From Symbiodinium natans (Eukaryota > Sar > Dinophyceae > Suessiales > Symbiodiniaceae): DNA of 64,000 nt. A model generated the notes under the pieces. The model was not told the DNA's origin and did not search any database. It saw only the letters and a program-made list of their open reading frames with translations. The translations under genes and the position numbers were made by a program. Below, piece after piece: positions 49,846-57,802 of the stretch (position 1 is its first letter; each line of letters begins with the position of its first letter). The stretch spans positions 507,149 to 571,148 of the forward strand of contig CAJNDS010002127.1 of assembly GCA_905221605.1 (NCBI GenBank). The letters run 5' to 3'.

Positions 49846-51116
49846 CGGGCAGTGATACAGGAGTTGCACCTTCTGTAGAGCAACCGCGGCCGAACTATGT
49901 GCAGGGGTCACCGAGAGAAAGCATTGAGGGCTTAACCAGTTCCGCGAGAAGCTCGGCAGCCTACGGCTACTCACTGGTTTGGCACTGTACAAAGCCCTAG
50001 GCAAATTGTTCTGCAGGTTGAACTGCCTGGTCTGTACTGCCCACCCTATAAGCCCTGCCTGTACAGGGGAGAAGCTCACCCACATTCGGCTCACTCAGAA
50101 AAGGCAGAAGGTCTGGAACCGACACACGGGCTTTGCCTGTACGAACTGCAGACAAGTGGATTGGCAAAGTCGCCAACCTCCGGGGCAGGCCTAAGCTTTC
50201 TCGCTCTTACTGACTTAAGCCCCAGAAACCCATGCCGCAGCAGCACTGAGCTCCTGTTTGCCCCGTTTGCTGACCTGGTTTTCTCGCACTTACTCACCAG
50301 GGAGGAAGAACCAGCTTTCTCGCTCTTACTCACTGATTCAACCTCAGCGGCTCCAGAGGACCCACACCACTTGCACGCAGGGAGGGCTTGGTTGATTTGG
50401 GCATCTCAGTTGGGCCGGCTTTCGGGCTCCGAGCCACAGCCTTAAACCTCCGCAATCTGGTGCCTCAGGCTGTCCGTCAGCCTAGGTTTTGGTCCCTACA
50501 AACAACGCCTGCCGCTAGGCTTCCTCCTAGCTGGGCTTGCACCAACAGGAGAAAAACAACACACCCTGCAGGGACAAACAAAGGAAATACCTGACAGGCC
50601 AAACACGGGTAACTCCAAACTGATGCAGGGCAGCTTGCCCTCGGCCACAACCGGCCGGTGTACTAGGATCCTCGTCCGTTCCTCAACATCTCAGCGCGCA
50701 ACCCTCCCCTCATCAACCAGTGAGGATCTACAGGGACCGGTTCTGACGTTTTCCGCGCGTGCGCTGTGTTTGCAAGAACCCCGTGTTCCTGTGAAGTACC
50801 CGCAAGCACCTGAGCCCGAAAACCCGGTCCAGCGGTCTGCTAGACAGACCGAGCAAGGGGGCTGAACCGGTGTCAGGCTGAACACAAGCCGCTTCTAGGC
50901 GGCCGGTCCTGCAGGGTGTCCACGGAGCAACTGCGAAACACTCCGTTGGATGGAAAAGGGGTGCCGGGACTGGGCACTGAACTGCTTGCTCTAACCTGCA
51001 TCCTTATGCTTCCATTGCATGCAGCTTCGCTTTAGGATTCCGGAGGGGAGAGTCTCGCCCTTGATTCTGGCAGGGCATAAGCTCCTGCAATTTGGGTGGG
51101 TTGGGGCCATATTAGG

Positions 51117-52025
51117 TCAGACATCCCGGGGGGTGTCCTCCAAGTCTTCAAAGCCACACAATTGCCAATCACTGCTGCATGCTTCTTCTGGGGAGCCTTG
51201 ATCCTGAGAGCACCCTTCCTCAAGGAAGGTCCAGCCATGTGCGCTGGCTGCAGGAGACAGCCGAGACAGCGAAGGCTCTGCGGGCTCTCTGACTTGGTGA
51301 CCTAATTGACACAAGTCAGCCAGGGAGGCGTCGTCCAGAAACACCGGTCTCCTGACTGCTTGGTCGAAGCTCGGCCAGCTCCACGTGCACGCCAGGAAGT
51401 TTTCAAGACATAGGGCACAGTGGAGCTCGATGCGTCTTCCATCCTCTCCATGCAAGATCGCTGGTTGCCTTTTCCCAAGACCTGGTACGAAATTGAGGTT
51501 ATGGGTTGGGATGTTACCACAGCCAGTGCAATTAAAGTTCAAAAGGCGAAGCCACTGCACGGGCGGGTCGCCTCCCGTTCCCCCGTGGAGCTCTGCCGGG
51601 TCTTCCATGCATCTCCATTTCCCACAAGGCCCGGCTCGAACTGTTTTGCCGGATTTGCTGGTGCGAACAAAATACACGCTGCTGTCCTCGGAGAGGAGCA
51701 GCCACTCTTTCTGGCCCTTGTGAAACCAGCGAAAGCAGAGTGCTTGGTGGAAAGTCCTGCCTTGGCTGGCACCACAATTGGCTCTGTGGGCCCAAGTTCG
51801 CTCTGCACTTGCCAGGTTGCTCGAGCATCTTACCTGGGCTGGAGAAACTCCACAGCCAGCTGTAAGAGGACTCGCATAAGGGAAGAGATCCCCAAGCCGG
51901 GCTGCTTCGCCCTCCAGTCGGGCCGTGCCTTCTTTATGGCTCTCTGCATCGCAAGTTGGGTGAGATGACTCCAACCCGTCACTTGCTGGCAGTGAGGATC
52001 TCGACTGCACAGGTGCTCTGGACAT
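51117..52025 (-). CDS. Retroposed unknown protein, two CxxC motifs (intact copy)
   Basis: 302 aa. Ser/Glu-rich N terminus, then a central region with RTFHQALCFRWFHKGQKEWL and YFVRTSKSGK. Later come FNCTGCGN and HCALCLEN, two CxxC pairs 40-odd residues apart that could bind one zinc ion. The tail is acidic (LCGFEDLEDTPRDV). I do not recognise the family. Start: first ATG about 105 nt after the relict spliced leaders, so the locus is a reinserted cDNA of a trans-spliced mRNA. The diverged copy at 53376-54268 is frameshifted, while this one is open throughout, suggesting either recent duplication or selection. Confidence 0.6.
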   Translation of the reverse strand: MSRAPVQSRSSLPASDGLESSHPTCDAESHKEGTARLEGEAARLGDLFPYASPLTAGCGVSPAQVRCSSNLASAERTWAHRANCGASQGRTFHQALCFRWFHKGQKEWLLLSEDSSVYFVRTSKSGKTVRAGPCGKWRCMEDPAELHGGTGGDPPVQWLRLLNFNCTGCGNIPTHNLNFVPGLGKRQPAILHGEDGRRIELHCALCLENFLACTWSWPSFDQAVRRPVFLDDASLADLCQLGHQVREPAEPSLSRLSPAASAHGWTFLEEGCSQDQGSPEEACSSDWQLCGFEDLEDTPRDV

Positions 52026-52130
52026 GGCTCAAATGAAGGCTGTGAAAATCAGGCCTGGAACCCAAAGCAGTTAGGGGACTCGAGGCTGGTTCACACAGCT
52101 ACAGCTCTGCTACCTGTGCACCCCACCGGG

Positions 52131-52173
52131 GTTGAGCCGAGATCTTGAGCCAAAATGGCTTGAGCCATGATGA
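52131..52173 (-). other. Three tandem relict dinoflagellate spliced leaders
   Basis: Read on the minus strand: TCATCATGGCTCAAG (52173-52159), CCATTTTGGCTCAAG (52158-52144, perfect), ATCTCGGCTCAAC (52143-52131). The middle unit equals the last 15 nt of the 22-nt DinoSL, exactly the piece left when a reinserted leader is spliced again at its own GTAG. This marks repeated mRNA retroposition. Confidence 0.9.
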
Positions 52174-52299
52174 TGAACTTTTCACACGAAAGCGGGCTGC
52201 GTCGCTAGCCAGGTTAGGCTCTTCGGAACCGAAGTTCCGGTAGGTATTAACTATGCACGGAAAAGGGTCTCTCGAGGTGTCCTTGGCCTGCTTAACACG

Positions 52300-52620
52300 G
52301 CCGTACTATGTGCAGGGAGCACCGAGAGAAGAATTAAGGGCTTAACCAGTTCCGCGAGAAGCTCGGCGGCCTACGGCTACTCACTGGTTTGGCACTGTAC
52401 AAAGCCCTAGGCAAAATGTTCTGCAGGTTGAACTGCCTGGTCTGTACTGCCTACCCTATCAGCCCTGCCAGTACAGGGGAGAAACTCACCCACTTCCGGC
52501 TCACTCAGAAAAGGCAGAAGGTCTGGAACCGATACATGGGCAATGCCTGTACTAAACTGAACGCAAGTGGCATGGCAAAGTCGCAAACCTCCGGAGCAGG
52601 CCTAGGCTTATGAGTTGATT
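52300..52620 (-). repeat. Partial retrogene unit (3' flank only)
   Basis: Matches the last ~320 bp of the unit 3' flank (for example TTGAACTGCCTGGTCTGTAC), next to unit A in the same orientation. Units were therefore head-to-tail on this side. Confidence 0.75.
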
Positions 52621-52639
52621 TGGCATGCAGACTCTGGAA

Positions 52640-52935
52640 AAGTCCTGTTTATTATTTCTGTGATTTAGGCCGTGATTGGGGCTGTGAGGTGGTGTGTGAA
52701 TGTTCTGCAATGGACTGCACAAGCTGTGATTCTCCTGTGACGTTCCTGCGATTTTCCTGTGAGTTGCTTGTCGTTATCCTGCGATTTTCTTGTGATCTCC
52801 GTGCGACTTTCCTGTGGTTTTCCTTTAAATGTTCTGTCATTGTGATGTTCCTGCGATTGCCCTGCGATTGCCCTGTGATTGCCCTGTGATCTTCCTGTGA
52901 TTTTCCTGTGATTTTCATTTGTTTCTTCTGCGTGT
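52640..52935. repeat. Degenerate CCTGTGATTTTC repeats
   Basis: About 20 diverged words of the type CCTGTGATTTTC or CCTGCGATTGCC spaced 10-17 bp, similar to 48835-49065. It lies at the centre of the inverted A/B arrangement. Confidence 0.7.
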
Positions 52936-53159
52936 TCTATGATTTTCTCCTGAAGTAGAAGCCCTTGCCATACATTGTCCCCGCACCAGACCCAGCAAAG
53001 GTCATCTGGAAGTCGTCCTGGGCAATCCGCAAACCTGCTCGCACTCGGGTGCCATGCCACAGGTAGGTCTCGTTCAGGTCGCCGCTGAGCTCTGCCAAGA
53101 CCGAGTCCATTCCGTGTTAAGCAGGCCAAGGTCACCTCGAGAGTTTTTCTTTTCAGTGC
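52936..53159. other. Centre of the inverted arrangement; no gene
   Basis: The last ~33 bp (CCGTGTTAAGCAGGCCAAGG and on) are the inverse of 52268-52303, marking the arms of the inverted repeat. A TTTTTCTTTTCAG tract at ~53151 looks like a 3' splice acceptor. Confidence 0.5.
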
Positions 53160-53241
53160 ATAGTTAATACTTTCCGGAACTTCGGTTCCGAAGAGCCTAA
53201 CCTGGCTAGCGACGCAGCCCGCTTTCGTGTGAAAAATTCAT

Positions 53242-53270
53242 CACTTTTTGGCTCAAGATCTCGGCTCAAC
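53242..53270 (+). other. Relict spliced leaders, unit B
   Basis: CACTTTTTGGCTCAAG (53242-53257) followed by ATCTCGGCTCAAC (53258-53270). Two decayed leader units, homologous to those of unit A. Confidence 0.75.
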
Positions 53271-53375
53271 CCCGGTGGGGTGCACAGGTAGCAGAGCGGT
53301 AGCTGTGTGAACCAGCCTCGAGTCCCCTAACCGCTTTGGGTACCAGGCCTGTTTTTCGCAGCCTTCATTTGAGCC

Positions 53376-54268
53376 ATGTCCAGAGCACCTGTGCAGTCGA
53401 GATCCTCACTGCCAACAAGTGACGGGTTGGAGTCATCTCACCCAACTTGCGATGCAGAGAGCCAGATAGAAGGCACGGCCCGACTGGAGGGCGAAGCAGC
53501 CCGGCTTGGGGAACTCTTCCCTTATGCGAGTCCTCTTACAGCCGGCTGTGGAGTTTCTCCAGCCTTGGAAGACCAGGTAAGATGCTCGAGCAGCCTGGCA
53601 AATCCAGAGCGAACTTGGGCCCATAGAGCCAATTGCGTTTCCAGCCAAGGCAGGACTTTCCATCAAGCACTCTGCTTTCGCTGGTTTCACAAGGGCCGCA
53701 AAGAGTGGCTGCTCCTTTCCGAGGACTGCAGCGTGTATTTTGTTCGAGAGCCGGACCTTGTGGGCAATGGAGATGCATGGAAGACCCAGCAGAGCTTCAC
53801 GGGGGAACGGGAGGCGACCCGCCCGTGCAGTGGCTTCGCCTTTTAAACTTTAATTGCACTGGCTGTGGTAATATTCCGACCCATAACCTCAATTTCATGC
53901 CAGGCCCTGGGAAATGGCAACCAGCGATCTTGTATGGAGAGGATGGAAGGCGCATCGAGCTCCACTGTGCGCTTTGTCTTGAAAGCTTCCTAGCGTGCAC
54001 GTGGAGCTGGCCGAGTTTCGACCAAGCAGTTAGGAGACCGGTGTTTCTGGACGACGCTTCCCTTGCTGACTTGCGTCAGTTAGGTCACCAAGTTACGGAG
54101 CCCGTAGAACCTTCGCTGGCGCCGCTGTCTTCTGCAGCCAGTGCACATGGCTGGACCTTCCTTGAGGAAGCGTGTTCTCGGGATCTAGACTCCCCAGAAG
54201 AAGCATGCAGCAGTGACAGGCTAGTGTGTGGCTTTGAAGACTTGGAAGACATCCCCTGGGAGGTCTGA
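53376..54268 (+). pseudogene. Frameshifted copy of the retroposed gene
   Basis: The ATG frame follows the 51117-52025 gene to codon ~124 (SVYFVRE). Near 53745-53750 a deletion of 27 bases between two GTTCG words, with an extra AG, shifts the frame. The rest of the protein (RAGPCGQWRCMEDPAELHGG to EDLEDIPWEV) continues in another frame to 54268. There is also a 9-bp insertion relative to copy A. Both parts keep the CxxC pairs. Not translatable as one protein. Confidence 0.8.
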
Positions 54269-55569
54269 CCTAATACGGCCCCAACCCACCCGAATTGCAG
54301 GAGCTATGCCCTGCCAGAATCAAGGGTGAGATGCTCACCCTCCGGAATCCCATTGTCACGGGTGAAGCCTCTCCCCGTTCAATCAGTGACGGTCCTTTGA
54401 GTCCGTTCCCAAACTGAGAGTGCCACAGGGCACCAAGGAGAATCTTGCATAGAATTGGATCATTTAATGATCGCATAAGGATGCAGGTTGTAAGAATGCA
54501 AGCAGACAAGTGCTCAGTCCCGGCACGTACCCAGATCCATCCGTCGGAATATTTTCGCAGTTGTTCCGATGGACACCCTGCAGGACGGGCCGCCTCGACG
54601 CGGCTTTTGTTCAGCCTGACACCGGTTCGGCCCCCCTTGCTCGGTCTGTGCAGCAGACCGCTGGACCGGGTTTTCGGGCTCAGGTGCTTGTGGGTCTTCC
54701 ACAGGCCCAACACGGGGTTCTCGCAAACACAGCGCACGAAAGGATAACGTAAGAACCGCGCCCTGAAGATCCTCACAGGTTGATGAGGGGAGGGAGGGCG
54801 CTGAGGGGACTGGAATGGACAGGGAGACGCCGGACGAGGTTCCGGTAGCTGAGAACAAGCGGGTCTCCCACCCGATTGAGGTTTTAGGGCTGGCCGCCAC
54901 TCACCCAGTTTGGGGTTACCCGTGTTTGGCCTGTCGAGGATTTCCTTTGAGATTCCTGCAGGGTGCTGTTGTTTTTTCTCCGGGTGGTGCAAGCCCATCT
55001 TGGAGGAAGCCTGGCGCCAGATTGTGGAGGTTAAAGGCTGTGGCTCGGTGCCTGAAAGCCTGCCCAACTGAGCTGCCCAAATCAACCAAGCCCTCCCTGC
55101 GTGCAAGTGGTATGGGTTCCCCTGGAGCCGCTGAGGTTGAACCAGTAAGTAAGAGCGAGAAAGCTGGTTCCCCTCCCTGCTAAATAAGTGCGAGAAAGCC
55201 AGGTCAGCAAACGGGGCTAACAGGAGCTCAGTGCTGCTGCGGCATGAGTTTCTGGGGCCTAGGTTAGTAAGGGCGAGAAAGCCTAGGCCTGCTCCGGAGG
55301 TTGGCGACTTTGCCATGCCACTTGCGTTCAGTTTAGTACAGGCATTGCCCATGTATCGGTTCCAGACCTTCTGCCTTTTCTGAGTGAGCCGGAAGTGGGT
55401 GAGTTTCTCCCCTGTACTGGCAGGGCTGATAGGGTAGGCAGCACAGACCAGGCAGTTCAACCTGCAGAACATTTTGCCTAGGGCTTTGTACAGTGCCAAA
55501 CCAGTGAGTAGCCGTAGGCCGCCGAGCTTCTCGCGGAACTGGTTAAGCCCTTAATTCTTCTCTCGGTGC

Positions 55570-55800
55570 TGCGTAGTTAATACCTACCGGAACTTCGGTT
55601 CCGAAGAGCCTAACCTGGCTAGCGACGCAGCCCGCTTTCGTGTGAAAAATTCACCAAATTCACCTTGGCTCAAGTTTCGGCTCAACCCCGGTGGGGTGCA
55701 CACAGTAGCTGAGCGGTAGTTGTGGTGAACCAGCCTCGAGTCCTCAAACTTGCTTTGGGAAACAGGCCTGAGTCAACCCCAGCTTGTCCGTAGTCAGAGC
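55570..55800 (+). repeat. Start of a third retrogene unit (C), truncated
   Basis: Leader sequence (GTAGTTAATACCTACCGGAA, GCTTTCGTGTGAAAAATTCA) and CGGCTCAACCCCGGTGGGGT follow unit B head-to-tail. Similarity ends near 55790 before an ORF comparable to the gene. Confidence 0.8.
55661..55686 (+). other. Relict spliced leaders, unit C
   Basis: CACCTTGGCTCAAG (55661-55674) then TTTCGGCTCAAC (55675-55686): decayed leaders at the same place as in units A and B. Confidence 0.65.
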
Positions 55801-56400
55801 CATCTGTGTGTTTGAGCCAGGAGAGTTTCTCCCTGTTCGCTCCTATCGGGGCAGTCACCACACCCTCCCACCGTTACGGGGGAGAAAGGGTGGGTAACAC
55901 GGCCTCAGGGTCCTCGTCCTCGAAGGACGTTCCTGAGCCGCCGGCAGAAGGGCCGGTTTTCTTTGGCTTGGAGGAGCGTCAGCGCCTGCAAAACTCCTTG
56001 CGCCCCTTTTTGAGGGAGGAGATTTGGGACACGAACCTTCCGCCAACGTCTACCAAGAAATCCAAAAGGTCTTCAAACTTCTGGCGCGCGAGCGCACCCG
56101 AAACGATTGGGTCCAGGCAGCTCGCAGTCAGCTGCTCGACGAAGCAAGGCTAGAGGCCTGGATTTCAACCCTTAACAAACAGGGGCTCTAAGACCCACCT
56201 GGCCCACCAAGGGGAGCTTCTCCCTTGCTGTTTGGTTGCGCAGCAAGAGAGCCTCTCCTTGCTCAGGCCGCGATTTTCGCGTGCCAGGCTCATACGCAGG
56301 TCCCTTGACCCCTCCTACCCCAATCCAACCCTTCCAAGATGAGCTTCTGTAAAGTTTTTCTACTACCTGGGAACCCACCTACCAACCCAAAGGGTTGATG
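55801..56400 (+). other. Fragmentary coding-like sequence, no gene assigned
   Basis: A 115-codon ORF (55806-56153) overlaps a more protein-like helical reading in another frame (NVYQEIQKVFKLLARERTRN then DWVQAARSQLLDEA, ending near 56190). This is perhaps the tail of a decayed Gag or LINE protein. The rest up to 56400 shows nothing and may belong to the 5' LTR of the next element. Confidence 0.3.
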
Positions 56401-56481
56401 AGCATGTGTGGATTTGTGACTCATGTTTTACCGACAGCGCCTTTACCGGTTCAAGGAAAAAGAGCGACTTGAAGTTTAGCA

Positions 56482-56493
56482 TGGTAGCGGAGC
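56482..56493 (+). promoter_or_regulatory. Primer-binding site of the second copia element
   Basis: TGGTAGCGGAGC directly after a CA end (GAAGTTTAGCA), matching the first element's site at 10 of 12 positions. The ATG of the next ORF lies 26 nt downstream. Confidence 0.65.
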
Positions 56494-56518
56494 ACACTGT
56501 GCATCCGGGACCGAAGCC

Positions 56519-57802
56519 ATGCCTCGTGGCCGTGATGATGGTTTGGGTTGGAACCCTGATGCTGTGGAGCCAATGGAGCCCACAGAACCTACAGAGCCCA
56601 TGGAACTCACAGAACCCATGGAGCCAATGGAACTCACAGAACCCATGGAGCCGATGGAACCCGCAGAGCCCATGGAAGAAGTGGAACAAGAAGAAGAAAT
56701 GGAGCCACGAAGAAAGGAGATCAAAATTCACCGTGTTGGCATGGGAAAAGGCTACGGATCTTCAGCACGCAGTGCAGCTGAAGGAAGTGGAAGTGCACCA
56801 AGCTATATGCCTCCAAAGCCGAAGAAGAAGCCCGAACGACCAGTGGTGGAAGGAAGAGATTACATTCCCTTGGAAGGAGGAGAACCAGACGGGCCAGTGG
56901 AGATCGGGAGTCCTAGTTCCTCTAGCCCCGAAACTACAATGGTGTACCAAGAGGCACCACCTACACCAAGAAGGGAGCCGAGAACACTTTCGTCTGGGCA
57001 CATCGCCTTGGAGCTGCAAGAGCAGCAAGTGTCTGCTGAGCAACGCAGGCGTAGGCAGCTGGAGAGACTCTCTGCACTCTCAGCGGAAGCTGAAAGGATC
57101 CAACGGCGAGCAAGGGAGCGAGCCTTGCAGGAGCCAGTTCGGTTTCCAAAGTCAGGAGGGCCACCGCCACCACCAGCGGGCCCAGAACCAGAGCAAGCTC
57201 CAGAGTGTCCACCGCCAGGACAAGAACGAGCTCCAGAGTGTCCACCTCCGGACCCAATGCCGTGTGGTACGAAACTTCCTCTTCACACGCTGGACGGGGA
57301 ACCCAGCAACGCAGCAGTGGCGGAACACATCCGCCGGAATGAGGAAGAGTATGCTGCAAGACGTGCCGGTGCAATTCCTTCAGGAGACGAAGCAAGAGCC
57401 AGGGAATCCAAGGAATTTGCTCGTGGAGTTGCATACTTTCGGGCCAGGTACGGCCAGCGAAGCCAAAGCAGTGGAACAGCGAGTTCCAGCCGAGACACGG
57501 GGCCTGGGACCCTACAACCCAGGACGGGGCCTGGGACCCTACAACCCAGGATGGAAGATGCGAGAGCTGAACCAGGGAGCAGTTCCAGAGGACCACCTCC
57601 GAAGGAACGACCTGCTGGAAGCAAGGCGCCACCTCCAGAGCCAAAGGGACCACCACCGAAGCGAGGGGGAGCAACGCAAGCCACTACGCTCTACCCGAAT
57701 TCTCCTTGGAGGAGAGCAGAAAGGAGGAGAATGCGAGAAAGGGGCGAGGAGCCAAACCCTGGAAATGAGGAAGATGAATGGGGAGATTGGTCAGGACGAT
57801 GA
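56519..57802 (+). CDS. Copia-2 ORF A: acidic Pro/Glu-rich protein
   Basis: 427 aa. Residues 12-55 are short Glu-Pro-Met/Thr repeats (EPMEPTEPTEPMELTEPMEP), then EEVEQEEEME and a Lys/Pro-rich region. A helical Arg/Glu segment follows (QQVSAEQRRRRQLERLSALS), then Pro-rich repeats (APECPPPGQERAPECPPPD; GPGTLQPRTGPGTLQPR). Probably disordered. No known domain. Two other frames are also open here, but this one starts right after the primer-binding site and ends in a TGA that overlaps the ATG of Gag (ATGA at 57799-57802). This suggests coupled translation. Role unknown; perhaps an accessory or pre-Gag protein. Confidence 0.65.
   Translation: MPRGRDDGLGWNPDAVEPMEPTEPTEPMELTEPMEPMELTEPMEPMEPAEPMEEVEQEEEMEPRRKEIKIHRVGMGKGYGSSARSAAEGSGSAPSYMPPKPKKKPERPVVEGRDYIPLEGGEPDGPVEIGSPSSSSPETTMVYQEAPPTPRREPRTLSSGHIALELQEQQVSAEQRRRRQLERLSALSAEAERIQRRARERALQEPVRFPKSGGPPPPPAGPEPEQAPECPPPGQERAPECPPPDPMPCGTKLPLHTLDGEPSNAAVAEHIRRNEEEYAARRAGAIPSGDEARARESKEFARGVAYFRARYGQRSQSSGTASSSRDTGPGTLQPRTGPGTLQPRMEDARAEPGSSSRGPPPKERPAGSKAPPPEPKGPPPKRGGATQATTLYPNSPWRRAERRRMRERGEEPNPGNEEDEWGDWSGR

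Larger units (their letters stand above)
49890..52280 (-). repeat. Retrogene unit A (minus strand)
   Basis: A ~2.4-kb unit whose minus-strand order is: leader with relict spliced leaders (52173-52131), ORF (52025-51117), long 3' flank ending near 49890 (ACCGAGAGAAAGC). Matches unit B (53160-55568) in inverse orientation. The 3' flank contains ORFs in some copies but not consistently. Confidence 0.85.
53160..55568 (+). repeat. Retrogene unit B (plus strand)
   Basis: Same order as unit A: leader, relict spliced leaders (53242-53270), broken ORF (53376-54268), 3' flank ending CTTCTCTCGGTGCT. A minus-strand 409-codon ORF covers the flank but is not conserved in the other copies and is rejected. 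Confidence 0.85.

Noticed and set aside
54270-55499. 409-codon minus-strand ORF in the 3' flank of unit B.
   Set aside because: Broken in the matching flanks of units A and A0 and in the copy at 48030-48830, with no domain and low-complexity composition.
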